Part shown: piece by piece, positions 47,853 through 57,800 of the stretch
Layout: each line of letters starts with the position of its first letter
How positions within the stretch are numbered: position 1 is the stretch's first letter
Source of the DNA: Streptomyces ardesiacus
GTDB taxonomy: Bacteria; Actinomycetota; Actinomycetes; Streptomycetales; Streptomycetaceae
Direction: 5' to 3'
NCBI RefSeq assembly: GCF_003112575.1
Contig: NZ_BEWC01000002.1
Coordinates: 248,001-312,000 of the forward strand
Length of the DNA stretch: 64,000 nucleotides
Notes under the pieces: model-generated
Database searches by the model: none
What the model saw: only the letters and a program-made list of their open reading frames with translations
What the model was told of the DNA's origin: nothing
Translations under genes and position numbers: made by a program

Positions 47853-48407
47853 TCAGCGCACGACGACGACCGGGCGTCCGATCGTCGCGAACTCCCACAT
47901 CGCGTCCCCGTCCGCGCGTGACTCGCGGATGCCGCCGGTGGGCCGGTCCGGGTCGGGCTTGGCGGCCGCGTCGTCGACCGCCGCGCTGAACCCGACGGCC
48001 ACGCCCCCGGCGCTGGTGAAGCGCACCACGTGCTCGACCAGGACGCCGTCGGACCCGGTGATCCGGCTGGACCGGGACGTGACCGTGTAGGCGCCCGGCG
48101 CCGGGTCGACCGAGCCGGGGGTCACCGCGAAGGTGTGCCGCACCTTGTTCCCGGGGCCGACCAGCCACACGCGGTCGTCGTCCACCGAGTACACCACCCG
48201 TTCACCCGTCCCGGACCCCGCGGGAAGCGCGTCCGGGTGCCGCCGGTCGCGCGGGGCCTTGACGGCGCCCGGGGCGGGGCTGACGGTCGCGTGGGCCGGG
48301 CCGAGGTCGGCCGGGGCGGTGACGGAGGCCTGGTGGGCCAGGACGCCGATCGTCACGAAGGCCGCCGCGACGAGGCCGGTGACGATACCGGCGCTGCTGC
48401 TTGCCAC
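47853..48407 (-). CDS. YkuD-like (L,D-transpeptidase fold) protein lacking the catalytic cysteine
   Basis: 184 residues from a GTG at 48407 behind GAGGTGG. An N-terminal signal/anchor (GIVTGLVAAAFVTIGVLAHQ) leads to a Pro/Ala-rich linker and a domain patterned like YkuD: GERVVYSVDDDRVWLVGPG, PAPGAYTVTSRS, and a final GGIRESRADGDAMWEFATIG. True L,D-transpeptidases have SxGC[IV]R in that last motif; here Gly158-Gly159-Ile-Arg replaces the Cys. It should therefore be catalytically dead, perhaps a wall-binding module. The fold is inferred from pattern. Confidence 0.65.
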   Translation of the reverse strand: MASSSAGIVTGLVAAAFVTIGVLAHQASVTAPADLGPAHATVSPAPGAVKAPRDRRHPDALPAGSGTGERVVYSVDDDRVWLVGPGNKVRHTFAVTPGSVDPAPGAYTVTSRSSRITGSDGVLVEHVVRFTSAGGVAVGFSAAVDDAAAKPDPDRPTGGIRESRADGDAMWEFATIGRPVVVVR

Positions 48408-48436
48408 GGGCGACCACCTCGTCGTCGTACTTGTGC

Positions 48437-48499
48437 GTGCTGCGTGCTGCGTGCTGCGTGTTGCGTGCTGCGTGCTGCGTGCTGCGTAACGCGTGCCGC
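48437..48499. repeat. Heptanucleotide tandem repeat (GTGCTGC)n
   Basis: Seven tandem GTGCTGC units (one with a T for C) followed by two degraded units (GTAACGC, GTGCCGC). It lies 30 bp upstream of the YkuD-like gene on the minus strand and 146 bp before tsaB. A heptamer can slip in steps that change promoter spacing, so phase variation is conceivable. Confidence 0.85.
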
Positions 48500-48632
48500 G
48501 TTCTGTCTACCGGGGCGACGGTAGCAGTAGGTGAGCGGGTGAACACGGTGTGCGACACGTGGTGGCTGCTCGGAGCGGCCGGGCGCGCCCGGGGTCGTCC
48601 CCGGGGCGTCCGGTGCGGGCCGTGGGGCGCCG

Positions 48633-48644
48633 TAGGCTGTTTGC
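48633..48644 (+). promoter_or_regulatory. -10 box placing the tsaB transcript start at its GTG
   Basis: TAGGCT (48633-48638) ends six bases before the tsaB GTG and no Shine-Dalgarno is visible. This suggests a leaderless message. The -35 region is not recognisable. Confidence 0.45.
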
Positions 48645-49298
48645 GTGCTCTTGCTCGCTCTGGATACCGCCACGCCCGCCGTGACCGTCGCGCTGCACGA
48701 CGGTACGGACGTCATCGCCTCGTCGAGCCAGGTGGACGCCCGCCGCCACGGTGAGCTGCTGCTGCCCGCCGTCGACCGGGTGCTCACCGAGGCCGGCCTG
48801 CGGCTCGACGCCGTCACCGGCATCGTCGCCGGCACCGGCCCCGGCCCGTACACGGGGCTGCGCGTCGGCCTGATGACCGCGGACGCCTTCGGGCTCGCGC
48901 TCGGGGTGCCCGTGCACGGTGTGTGCACGCTGGACGGCCTCGCGTTCGCCGCCGACCTGGAGGGTCCCTTCGTGGTGGCGACCGACGCCCGCCGCAAGGA
49001 GGTCTACTGGGCGCGGTACGCCGACTCCCGCACCCGCCTCACCGACCCGGCCGTCGACCGGCCCGCCGACATCGCCGGGCAGGTGGCCGGGCTCCCGGCG
49101 GTCGGCGCGGGCGCGCTGCTCTACCCGGACACCTTCCCCCGGGCCCACGAACCGGAGCACGTGTCCGCCGCCGCGCTGGCCCGGCTGGCCGCCGAGAAGC
49201 TCGCGGTGGGGGAGGAGCTGCCCGCCCCCCGGCCGCTGTACCTGCGCCGGCCCGACGCCCAGGTCCCCAAGAACTACAAGGTGGTCACCCCCAAGTGA
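48645..49298 (+). CDS. tsaB: tRNA threonylcarbamoyladenosine biosynthesis protein TsaB
   Basis: 217 residues from a GTG at 48645. It has the ASKHA-fold start LLLALDTATPAVTVALHDG and the conserved GPGPYTGLRVGLMTADAFG segment. It is the inactive partner and scaffold of TsaD. Its stop overlaps the rimI GTG by 4 bp (GTGA), and rimI overlaps tsaD, so the three are coupled. Confidence 0.96.
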   Translation: MLLLALDTATPAVTVALHDGTDVIASSSQVDARRHGELLLPAVDRVLTEAGLRLDAVTGIVAGTGPGPYTGLRVGLMTADAFGLALGVPVHGVCTLDGLAFAADLEGPFVVATDARRKEVYWARYADSRTRLTDPAVDRPADIAGQVAGLPAVGAGALLYPDTFPRAHEPEHVSAAALARLAAEKLAVGEELPAPRPLYLRRPDAQVPKNYKVVTPK

Positions 49299-49828
49299 CC
49301 GAGCCAGCCACCGCCGAGCCCGCACCCGCCGTGCTGCGCGAGATGCGCTGGTGGGACATCGACCCCGTGCTCCGCATGGAGCGGGAGCTGTTCCCGGAGG
49401 ACGCCTGGTCGCGGGGGATGTTCTGGTCCGAGCTGGCGCACGCGCGCGGCCCCGGGGCGACCCGGCGCTACCTCGTCGCCGAGGAGGACGGCCACGTCGT
49501 CGGCTACGCGGGCCTGGTCACCTCCGGCGAGCAGGCCGACGTGCAGACCATCGCCGTCGCCCGCGACCACTGGGGGACCGGTCTCGGGGCGCGGCTGCTG
49601 ACCGAGCTGCTGCGGGCCGCGACCGCCTTCGAGTGCACCGAGGTGCTGCTCGAGTGCCGGGTGGACAACACCAGGGCCCAGCGGCTGTACGAGCGCTTCG
49701 GCTTCGAGCCCATCGGCTTCAGACGCGGCTACTACCAGCCGGGGAACGTGGACGCCCTGGTGATGCGCCTGACCGACCCGTCCACCTCCGTACCGGGAAC
49801 CGAACGAGGAACCGACCACCATGGCTGA
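49295..49828 (+). CDS. rimI: Ribosomal-protein-alanine N-acetyltransferase (GNAT)
   Basis: 177 residues from the GTG at 49295. The GNAT fold shows [21 protein letters not shown] with the acetyl-CoA pyrophosphate loop, and [22 protein letters not shown]. RimI acetylates the N-terminus of S18 in Escherichia coli; gene position between tsaB and tsaD supports the name. The 3' end overlaps tsaD by 8 bp. Confidence 0.93.
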   Translation: MTEPATAEPAPAVLREMRWWDIDPVLRMERELFPEDAWSRGMFWSELAHARGPGATRRYLVAEEDGHVVGYAGLVTSGEQADVQTIAVARDHWGTGLGARLLTELLRAATAFECTEVLLECRVDNTRAQRLYERFGFEPIGFRRGYYQPGNVDALVMRLTDPSTSVPGTERGTDHHG

Positions 49829-50954
49829 CTCACGCGACGAGCCCCTCGTCCTCGGGATCGAGACCTCCTGCGACGAGACCGGCGTCGGTGTCGTCCGCGG
49901 CACCACCCTGCTGGCCGACGCCGTCGCGTCCAGCGTCGACGAGCACGCGCGCTTCGGCGGCGTCGTCCCCGAGGTGGCCAGCCGCGCCCACCTGGAGGCG
50001 ATGGTCCCCACCATCGACCGCGCCCTCAAGGAGGCGGGGGTGAGTCCCCGCGACCTCGACGGCATCGCCGTCACCGCGGGACCCGGCCTGGCGGGCGCGC
50101 TGCTGGTCGGCGTCTCGGCGGCCAAGGCGTACGCCTACGCGCTCGGCAAGCCCCTGTACGGCGTCAACCACCTCGCCTCGCACATCTGCGTCGACCAGCT
50201 CGAACACGGCGCGCTGCCCGAGCCGACGATGGCGCTGCTGGTCTCCGGCGGGCACTCCTCCCTGCTCCTGTCCATGGACATCACCTCCGACGTCCGTCCG
50301 CTGGGCGCCACCATCGACGACGCGGCCGGCGAGGCCTTCGACAAGATCGCCCGCGTGCTGAACCTGGGCTTCCCCGGCGGCCCGGTCATCGACCGGTACG
50401 CGCGCGAGGGCGACCCGGACGCGATCGCCTTCCCGCGCGGTCTGACCGGCCCGCGCGACCCCGCGTACGACTTCTCCTTCTCCGGCCTGAAGACGGCCGT
50501 GGCCCGCTGGATCGAGGCGAAGCGGGCGGCGGGGGAGGAGGTGCCGGTGCGCGACGTGTCGGCCTCCTTCCAGGAGGCGGTCGTGGACGTGCTGACCCGC
50601 AAGGCGGTGCGGGCCTGCAAGGACGAGGGCGTCGACCACCTGATGATCGGCGGCGGCGTGGCCGCCAACTCCCGGCTGCGGGCCCTGGCCCAGGAGCGTT
50701 GCGAGGCGGCCGGCATCCGGCTGCGGGTACCGCGCCCCAAGCTGTGCACGGACAACGGCGCGATGGTGGCCGCCCTCGGCGCCGAGATGGTCGCCCGGAA
50801 CCGGGCCGCCTCCGACTGGGACCTGTCGGCCGACTCCTCCCTCCCGGTGACGGACCCGCACGTGCCGGGACAGGGGCACCCGCACGGCCACGGCCACGGC
50901 CACCACGGTCACGACCACGTGCACGAGGTCAGCAAGGAGAACCTGTACTCGTGA
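49821..50954 (+). CDS. tsaD: tRNA threonylcarbamoyltransferase TsaD
   Basis: 377 residues. It transfers threonylcarbamoyl from TC-AMP to A37. Signature parts are [15 protein letters not shown], the metal ligands H117 and H121 in [33 protein letters not shown], and the Asp in CTDNGAMVA. The C-terminus carries an extra His/Gly-rich tail ([18 protein letters not shown]) of about 18 residues absent from the Escherichia coli protein. Confidence 0.97.
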   Translation: MADSRDEPLVLGIETSCDETGVGVVRGTTLLADAVASSVDEHARFGGVVPEVASRAHLEAMVPTIDRALKEAGVSPRDLDGIAVTAGPGLAGALLVGVSAAKAYAYALGKPLYGVNHLASHICVDQLEHGALPEPTMALLVSGGHSSLLLSMDITSDVRPLGATIDDAAGEAFDKIARVLNLGFPGGPVIDRYAREGDPDAIAFPRGLTGPRDPAYDFSFSGLKTAVARWIEAKRAAGEEVPVRDVSASFQEAVVDVLTRKAVRACKDEGVDHLMIGGGVAANSRLRALAQERCEAAGIRLRVPRPKLCTDNGAMVAALGAEMVARNRAASDWDLSADSSLPVTDPHVPGQGHPHGHGHGHHGHDHVHEVSKENLYS

Positions 50955-51205
50955 CCGTCGCGCTGATGTGGGAGGCACGGGCGGTTCCCGGCCGGGGCGG
51001 GGAACTGCTGGCCTGGGCACGGGCGCAGCCGCTCGCCGGCGCCCCGGTCCGCCGCGAGACCCTCCGGGCCCCGCAGGACCGCGTCCTCGTCATCACCTGG
51101 TGGGACGCCGCCTACGACGCCGAACTCCCGGAGCTGCCCGAACCGGACGCGGGTCTGGTGACGCGTGCGGTCCACCGGTGGCGGTTCGAGTCCGTGGGTG
51201 AGTGA
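50951..51205 (+). CDS. Small hypothetical protein coupled to tsaD
   Basis: 84 residues from a GTG overlapping the tsaD stop by 4 bp. It starts [19 protein letters not shown] and reads [21 protein letters not shown], with a small alpha/beta, antibiotic-monooxygenase-like (ABM) look, but no firm domain. The translational coupling suggests it is a genuine gene. Role unknown. Confidence 0.65.
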   Translation: MTVALMWEARAVPGRGGELLAWARAQPLAGAPVRRETLRAPQDRVLVITWWDAAYDAELPELPEPDAGLVTRAVHRWRFESVGE

Positions 51206-51319
51206 CCGCGGCGGTGCGCGACCGGTACGGTGACGGATTCCGCACGCAATGCATCGATCCCGTAACCGAGTGGGGAGAGATCGCCGCCCAAGTCGCCGCC
51301 GACGACGACAATATGAGGC

Positions 51320-51718
51320 GTGTCCACTACACCTGACCTCACGCTAGACGACGGCAGCCCGGTCCGGTTCCTGCTCGCGCCCGCCGACGGCACGCCCGGG
51401 GCGCCGTCCGACGACGACCTGCCGGAGGGCATGGGGCGGGCGGTGCCCGTGGCGCGCGGGACGGCCTCCGTGGCCCGGTTCGCGGCCGGGGCCCTGCGCG
51501 GCGCGCTGAGCCCGCTGGGACCGCTGCTCCAGGAAGTCCACGACGCGGCCACGGCCGTGCCCGACCCGCCCACCGAACTGAGCGTCACCTTCGGCGTCCA
51601 GGTCGGCCAGGACCTCAAGCTCGGGATCGTGGGGGGCACGGGAACGGCCCACCTCACCGTCACCGCGAGCTGGAGCCCGACGGCGCCCGCGGCCGGTCCG
51701 GCAGCCACGGGGGAGTGA
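51320..51718 (+). CDS. TryCo1-like (CU044_2847 family) small protein
   Basis: 132 residues from a GTG at 51320. The N-terminal strand GSPVRFLLAPAD, a central Ala-rich helix (ARFAAGALRGALSPLGPLL), and the end PTELSVTFGVQVGQDLKLGIVG then GTAHLTVTASW fit the trypsin-co-occurring domain family (TryCo1), which travels with trypsin-like proteases in predicted conflict systems. It is followed by the protease gene 3 bp later. It is the first gene of the cassette; the partner role is inferred from context. Confidence 0.75.
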   Translation: MSTTPDLTLDDGSPVRFLLAPADGTPGAPSDDDLPEGMGRAVPVARGTASVARFAAGALRGALSPLGPLLQEVHDAATAVPDPPTELSVTFGVQVGQDLKLGIVGGTGTAHLTVTASWSPTAPAAGPAATGE

Positions 51719-51721
51719 GGC

Positions 51722-53866
51722 GTGGGGTGGTTCGGGACCGCGGCGAGCGATGTCGAAGACCCCGTCCGCCACGTGGTGTCCGTACGCGGGGCCGAGAACG
51801 GCAAGATCGTGGGCGCGGGCTTCCTGCTCGGCTCCGCGACCGTGCTGACCTGCGCCCACGTCGTCAACGCCGCACTGGACAGGCCGATGCTGGAGCCGCG
51901 GTCGCCCGGCCTGGGACAGGTCGTCGTCGAGATCCTCGACGACGCCGGCGGCGCACGGCGCTTCCACGCGGGCGTGGCCCACTGGATCGCCCCGCGCACC
52001 CGGGACGGCGGGCCGGTGCCGCCGGGGACCGACGAGTGGTTCGGCGACCTCGCCGTGCTCCGGATCGCGGGCTCTCCCGGCGGCCTGCCCGCGGCGCCCC
52101 GGCTGACGGCGATGGCGTCCGGCCAGCGGGTGAAGGCCTGGCACGGCAGCGGCGAGGCGGCCACGTACGCCCGGCTGACGGTCCACGGACCCGTCGGCGC
52201 CCGCGCCTACCTGGACGGCGCGCCCACGGGGATGGCGGTGGGCCCCGGGTACAGCGGCGGCCCGCTGTGGTGCGCCACGGAGCAGGCCGTGGTCGGGCTG
52301 GTCGTCGCCCACTTCATGCCGCCGCGGGACCGGGCCACCGGCGCCGCGCTCCCGCACAGCCCCCAGCACCTGGTGCGGCGCAGCTGGGGCGTGCCCTGGC
52401 AGCGCGTCCAGGACGAACTGCGTCCCCTGGGCGTCCTGGAGGACGAGGCGCCCGCCGCACCCGACCCCGACGATCCCGCCCTCCTGCTGCTGACGGAGGC
52501 GATCGAGGACGCCTTCCCCTCGTCGAGCAGCCTCGTGGCCGGTGCGCAGCGGCTGGCCCGGGCCTGCGGCGTCACGTACGGCAGCGACGTGGTCCCGCCC
52601 ACGCCGGAGGAGTTCGCGCTGTTCCTGCTCAGCCACCCGCGGGCCCTGGCGGCGCTGTCCGGCACCCTGCGGCGCGGCGCCCCCCAGGACGCCGACCGCG
52701 TGCTGGCCGCCGGCGGACTCTCGCACATCCCCAAGCTGCTGTCCCCGCAGGAGCACACCGCCCTGCGCGGACACCTGCGCACGATGCCGGCCGAGGTGCT
52801 CGCCCGGTTCCCGGAGGCGGTCCGCGCCGCCCTCCCGCACCTGGCGGCGCTGCCCGGCGGGGAGAGCGCGGAGGCGCTGCTCGACCACCTGGAGACGCTG
52901 CCCGGCGACGGCCGCGCACCCAGCGGCGAACGCCGGGTCCCCGCGCTGCTGCGGGTGATGGAGTACGTCGCCGCGCTGTGCGGTCCCCGCCGGGCCGCCC
53001 TGCGGCTGTGGTCGGACGGAGTGGCGGCCCGGCTCGGCATCGAGCGCGCCGCCCTCGGCGAACGCCGCTTCGACGCCCAGGAGTGGGCGCGGTCCCTGCG
53101 CGCCCGCGTCCTCCGCGTCCGCGTCCTGGTCCAGGTGAACCCCGCGGGGCAGGGCCGCCACCGGCTGCGCATCTGGTGCGACGAGGGCGCCGGACCGCGG
53201 CAGGTCTCCACCGACAGCGTGCGCTCGTACTCCGCGCCGGAGGCGGCCCGCGAGGTCCTGCGCGTGCTGGACTCCCTCACCCCGCCCGCCGAGGACGAAC
53301 GGCCTCCCCTCGTCGAGGTGCTGGTGGACCGCGCCGGGCTCAACCTGCCCGTCGACGAGTGGACCGTCCGGGATCCGGACGCGCTGGTGCCCGGGGTGCT
53401 CGGCGTGGAGTTCCCGCTGGTGGTGCACTGTCCCGAACTCCTGCGCCGGCACGGACGGTTCATGTCCCACTGGCGCAGCCGCTGGAACCGGCTCGACTCG
53501 GGCAAGACCTTCGTGGTCTCCGAGGCCATGGACCGGGACACCATCTACTCCCGGCTGGTCAACCAACTGGACACCGTGCGCGTCTGTGTGGACGTACCGC
53601 CCGGCCCGCGGGACGGCATCGTGCAGACCTGCCTCGCCCTGGGCATACCGGTAGTGGTGTGGGACCGGGGCCGGGACGGTGCCGCGCACACCGTCCGCCA
53701 CATGGCTCAGGTGGCCACCCGCGAACTGCCCGACGGTGTGCGCGACTACCGCGCGGGTGCCAAGGCCAGCCCGCCCGACTACCCCGGCCGTCCGGTCCTC
53801 GCCTGGGCGGACGCCGACCGCACCGTGCCCCGTCTGCGCCTGACCGAACCCCAGGAGAGCTCATGA
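51722..53866 (+). CDS. Trypsin-like protease fused to VMAP-type C-terminal domain
   Basis: 714 residues from a GTG at 51722. Residues about 15-230 form a trypsin-like serine protease with an apparently intact triad: H46 in TCAHVVN, D109 in FGDLAVLRI, and S178 in PGYSGGPLW. No signal peptide is seen, so it should act in the cytoplasm. A helical middle (about 250-430) precedes a C-terminal domain (about 430-690) with ending motifs like HWRSRWNRLDSG and GIPVVVWDRG, resembling VMAP-C of the vWA-MoxR-associated proteins. It overlaps the MoxR gene by 4 bp. The domain match is by pattern. Confidence 0.82.
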   Translation: MGWFGTAASDVEDPVRHVVSVRGAENGKIVGAGFLLGSATVLTCAHVVNAALDRPMLEPRSPGLGQVVVEILDDAGGARRFHAGVAHWIAPRTRDGGPVPPGTDEWFGDLAVLRIAGSPGGLPAAPRLTAMASGQRVKAWHGSGEAATYARLTVHGPVGARAYLDGAPTGMAVGPGYSGGPLWCATEQAVVGLVVAHFMPPRDRATGAALPHSPQHLVRRSWGVPWQRVQDELRPLGVLEDEAPAAPDPDDPALLLLTEAIEDAFPSSSSLVAGAQRLARACGVTYGSDVVPPTPEEFALFLLSHPRALAALSGTLRRGAPQDADRVLAAGGLSHIPKLLSPQEHTALRGHLRTMPAEVLARFPEAVRAALPHLAALPGGESAEALLDHLETLPGDGRAPSGERRVPALLRVMEYVAALCGPRRAALRLWSDGVAARLGIERAALGERRFDAQEWARSLRARVLRVRVLVQVNPAGQGRHRLRIWCDEGAGPRQVSTDSVRSYSAPEAAREVLRVLDSLTPPAEDERPPLVEVLVDRAGLNLPVDEWTVRDPDALVPGVLGVEFPLVVHCPELLRRHGRFMSHWRSRWNRLDSGKTFVVSEAMDRDTIYSRLVNQLDTVRVCVDVPPGPRDGIVQTCLALGIPVVVWDRGRDGAAHTVRHMAQVATRELPDGVRDYRAGAKASPPDYPGRPVLAWADADRTVPRLRLTEPQESS

Positions 53867-54813
53867 CCTCCGCTGCCGACGCCGAGTGGCGCCTCTTCCG
53901 CGGCGACGGCGCGCCCCGGCCCGTCGCCCTGCCCCCGGCACCTCCGTGGCGACGCTTCGTCCCCACCCGCTCGACGCGCCCCGAACTGCCCTACGTGATC
54001 GCCCCGCAGCACGCCGACGTCGTCAACGCCGCGCTGCACCTGCGCCGTCCGCTGCTGGTGACCGGGCCGGCCGGTACCGGCAAGTCCTCCCTGGCCCGGG
54101 CCGTCGCCCACGAACTGAGCCTGGGCGAACTGCTGCGCTGGCCCGTCAACAGCCGCTCCACCGTCAAGGACGCGCTCTACCAGTACGACGCGATCGGCCG
54201 GCTGCGCGAGACCACCCTCAGCCGGGACCGCGGCGAGGTCGAACCGTCCATCGGCACCTTCATCCGGCTCGGTCCGCTCGGCACCGCGCTGGTGCCGTCG
54301 GCCGCGCCGCGCTGCCTGCTCATCGACGAGATGGACAAGGGCGACGTCGACCTGCCCAACGACCTGCTCACCGTCTTCGAGGAGGGCTTCTTCGACATCC
54401 CCGAACTGACCCGGCTGCCCGAGGACATGGCCGACGTCGACGTCCAGACCCACGACCACCGGGGCACCGTACGGGTGCACCAGGGGCTGGTGCAGTGCGC
54501 GGAGTTCCCCGTCGTCGTCATCACCAGCAACGGCGAGCGGGACTTCCCGCCGGCGTTCCTGCGCCGCTGCCTGCGCCTGGACCTGCCGCTGCCCGACGAG
54601 GAGCGGTTGCGCACCATCGTCGTCGCGCACCTCGGCGAGGAGGCCATGCGGGAGGCGGACGACCTGATCGGGGCGTTCCTGCGCCGCCGTGCCCTGGGCG
54701 AACTCGCCACCGACCAGCTCCTCAACGCGGTGTTCCTGCGCGCCGGGGGCGTCGACCTGGACGCGGAGGGCCTGCTGGACGCCGTCCTGCACCAGCTCAC
54801 CGGGGCGATGTGA
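53863..54813 (+). CDS. MoxR-family AAA+ ATPase
   Basis: 316 residues from the ATG at 53863. Walker A is GPAGTGKSS (68-76), Walker B CLLIDEMDKG (151-160) with D155/E156. The MoxR-type loop is VNSRSTVKDALYQYDA, sensor 1 is VVITSNGERDFPPAFLRRC. MoxR ATPases remodel vWA-protein complexes. Its neighbours are a VMAP-type protein and a vWA-like protein, exactly the expected ternary partners. It overlaps both neighbours by 4 bp (ATGA upstream, GTGA downstream). Confidence 0.92.
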   Translation: MTSAADAEWRLFRGDGAPRPVALPPAPPWRRFVPTRSTRPELPYVIAPQHADVVNAALHLRRPLLVTGPAGTGKSSLARAVAHELSLGELLRWPVNSRSTVKDALYQYDAIGRLRETTLSRDRGEVEPSIGTFIRLGPLGTALVPSAAPRCLLIDEMDKGDVDLPNDLLTVFEEGFFDIPELTRLPEDMADVDVQTHDHRGTVRVHQGLVQCAEFPVVVITSNGERDFPPAFLRRCLRLDLPLPDEERLRTIVVAHLGEEAMREADDLIGAFLRRRALGELATDQLLNAVFLRAGGVDLDAEGLLDAVLHQLTGAM

Positions 54814-57800
54814 CCGTGCCCGCCGGCGGAGAGCGGCTCGCCGAGATGCTGCGGCTCCTCGGCGCCTGCCGGGTGGACCTGGACGCCGACCAGGTCCTCG
54901 ACGTGCTGTGGCTGGCCCGGCGACTGCCCGCGGGCCCCGAGGCACCCCTCCACCGGCAGGCACCCGCCCGCACCCCGGGGCCCGCGCCGTCCGACGGCCC
55001 CGGGAACCCCGAGCGGTCCGCGCCGCGACGTCCGCCGCCCGAACCCGGCGACCCGGACCTGCCCGACCTGACCAGCCCCGCCACCCTGCACGCGGGCGCC
55101 CGGACCGCCCCCGAGCCCCCGCCCCGGTTCGCCGCCACCGGCCACGAGCCCCGCAGGGCGCTGCCGGTGCGCGTGCCCGAGGAGAAGGCACTCGACGGCG
55201 AGCTGGCGCTCGGACGGTCGCTGAGGCCGTTGCGCCGCCGCCACGACAGCCGCCACCGCACGGAGATCGACGAGGACCGCACGGCCGCCCAGCTCGCCGA
55301 GACCGACCTGCCCGACGTGGTGGAGCGGCCGGTGCGGGAACGCTGGCTCAACCTCACGCTGCTCGTCGACGACGGCCTGTCGATGCTGCTCTGGCACCGG
55401 CTCGCCACCGAGCTGCGCACCCTCCTGGAACGCCTGGGGGCCTTCGCGGTCACCCGCGTCCTGGGCCTGGACACGGGCGACGCGGCGGGACCGCGCCTGC
55501 ACGCACGGCCGTTCGCCCCGGCCGGTACCGAGCTGCCGCTGACCACCGTCAACGACCCCTCCGGCCGCTCCCTGCTGCTGGTCGTCAGCGACGGCATGGG
55601 CCCGGCCTGGCGCTCGGGCGCCGTACACGCGCTGCTGGCCGAGCGGGCGGCGCGCGGTCCCGTCGCGGTCCTGCACACCCTGCCGCCCGACATGTGGGAG
55701 GCCTCCGGGATCGCCGCCGAACGCTGGCAGGCCACCACCCGGCGCGTGGGCGGGGCCAACACCTCCTGGAAGGTCGTCGACCCCGTACTGCCCCCGGAGC
55801 TGAGCCGTTTCGACGACATCCCGGTCCCCGTCCTGGAACCCACCGTCGGCTCCCTCGGCGTGTGGGCCCGGCTGCTCGCCTCGCCGGGCGCCACCGTCGA
55901 GCTTCCGCTGCTGGCCAGCCCCGACCGGCACGCGGCCGTCGCCCCCGCCCGGGACCCCGGCGGCGCCCAGCACTTCCGGGACGCGGCGACCCCCGAGGCG
56001 TACCGGCTGGCCGCCCACCTCGCGGCGGTCGCCCCGCTGTCCGTGCCCGTGATGCGGCTGGTGCAGAGCGCGGTGCCCTGGGCCGCCACCACCTCCCACC
56101 TCGCGGAGGTGTTCCTCGGCGGCCTGATCCGGCCCCACCCGGCGCCCGTGTCGGGTCCGCTGCCCGCCAAGCACCGGGTCTTCGACTTCTCCGACACCTC
56201 CAAGGCCGTCCTGCTCGACGCGGTCCCGCAGGCCGAACTGCTGCGCACCGGCCGCCGGATCGGACGACGGCTGGAGGAACTCGCCGGCAACTCCCCCGAC
56301 TTCCCGGCCTGGCTGCTCCATCCCGACGGCTCCGACAGCCTGCCCGGCTCCCAGCAGCCCTTCACCAGCGTCGAACGCAGGCTGCTCGCCCGGTTCGGGG
56401 TGTCCGTCGGCAGGGCGTCACCCTCCCTCGGCCGCGGCCGGGCGGGCACGGCCGGTACCGGAACCCGGACCGGCGGCGGCTTCTGGGAGCCGCTCACCGA
56501 CAACGACCCGGCCCGCCTCGGCGGCTACGAGCTGCGCGGCCGCCGGCGCGGCCGGCGCACCCTGCTCTACCGGGGCGTCGACGGCCGTGGCAACGCGGCC
56601 GTCCTGAGGGTGCCGCGCCCCGACCTGCCCGCCGTCAACGCCCAGCTCGTCACGGTGGAGGCGGAGGCGCTGCGCCGCCTCCAGGGACAGCACGCGCCGG
56701 TCCTGCTCGCCACCGGGCTCCAGGACTCCCCGCCCTGGCTCGCCATGACCCCGATCGCGGACGAGGGGGACCTCGACGTCCAGCCCACCCGGCTCACGGA
56801 ACTCTTCGACCGGGCCCTGACCGACGGCACCGCCCCCTTCGACACCCTGCGGGGCCTGCTGGTCTCCTGCTACCTCGCCAACGCGGTGGCCCTGTGCCAC
56901 CTCAACAACCTGGTGCCCGCCGCCCTGGACGCCGACAGCGTGTACGTCCTGCGGCGCACCGTCGTCCTGGGCGACCTGTCGGACTGCGCCGTCGACGGCG
57001 CGTACCTGGGCTCGGGCGCCGCGCCCACCCGCGAGGACAACGTACGGGCGCTGGGGGAGCTGCTCCAGATCATCAGCAGCAAGGCCGGGTGGGACCTGCC
57101 GTCGCTGCCGGAGGGCATGCACCTGTGGCAGGGCGACACCTGGGAGCAGTTGCGGCGGCTGGTGCTGCGCTGCGTGGACCCGGACCCCTCCGGGCGGCCC
57201 ACCGCGAGCGAGGTCGCCGAGGTCCTCGCCCGGTACGTGGCCCGCACCCGGCTCCAGCTGGCCGGCACCGGCCCGGCCGCCGAGGGGGAGAGCCGGGCCC
57301 CGCGCGGTCCGCTCGCCCCGCCCGCAGCGGACGCCGACGCCCCGCGCCCGGAGCTGCGGCTGCCGCGCTTCGGGACCGCCCGCAGGCAGGCCCTGCACCG
57401 TCTGGACCGGCTGCGGGCGCCCATGCCGCGCAGCAGGCGCCTGACGCTGATCGGCGCCTACCACTACAGCGGACGCGCCACGACCACGATGGTGCTCGGC
57501 TCCCTCCTGGCCGCGGTGCGCGGCGAGCCGGTCCTGGCCCTCGACGGGTCCCCCTCCGAGGGTTCGCTGGACGCCTTCCTCACCGGCCGCAACCCGGCCG
57601 TCGTACGGGACCTGGCGGCCCTGCCCGCCGACGTTCCCTACGAGGAGATCCGCGCCCGCACCACCCGGCTGCCCTCCGGCCTGGAGGTGGTCGCCCACCG
57701 CAGCGGGCACTTCAGCCCCAACCCGGCGCACCAGCAGGAATACGTGCGCGTCCTGGCGCAGACGGCGCACTACTACCCCTTCGTCCTCACCGACTGGGCC

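Noticed and set aside
48437..48499. Possible CRISPR array
   Set aside because: The repeats are contiguous heptamers with no spacers.
51344..53701. 785-codon minus-strand frame across the TryCo1 and protease genes
   Set aside because: It is the antisense of genes with clear catalytic motifs, with no recognisable domain and His/Gly/Arg-rich composition.
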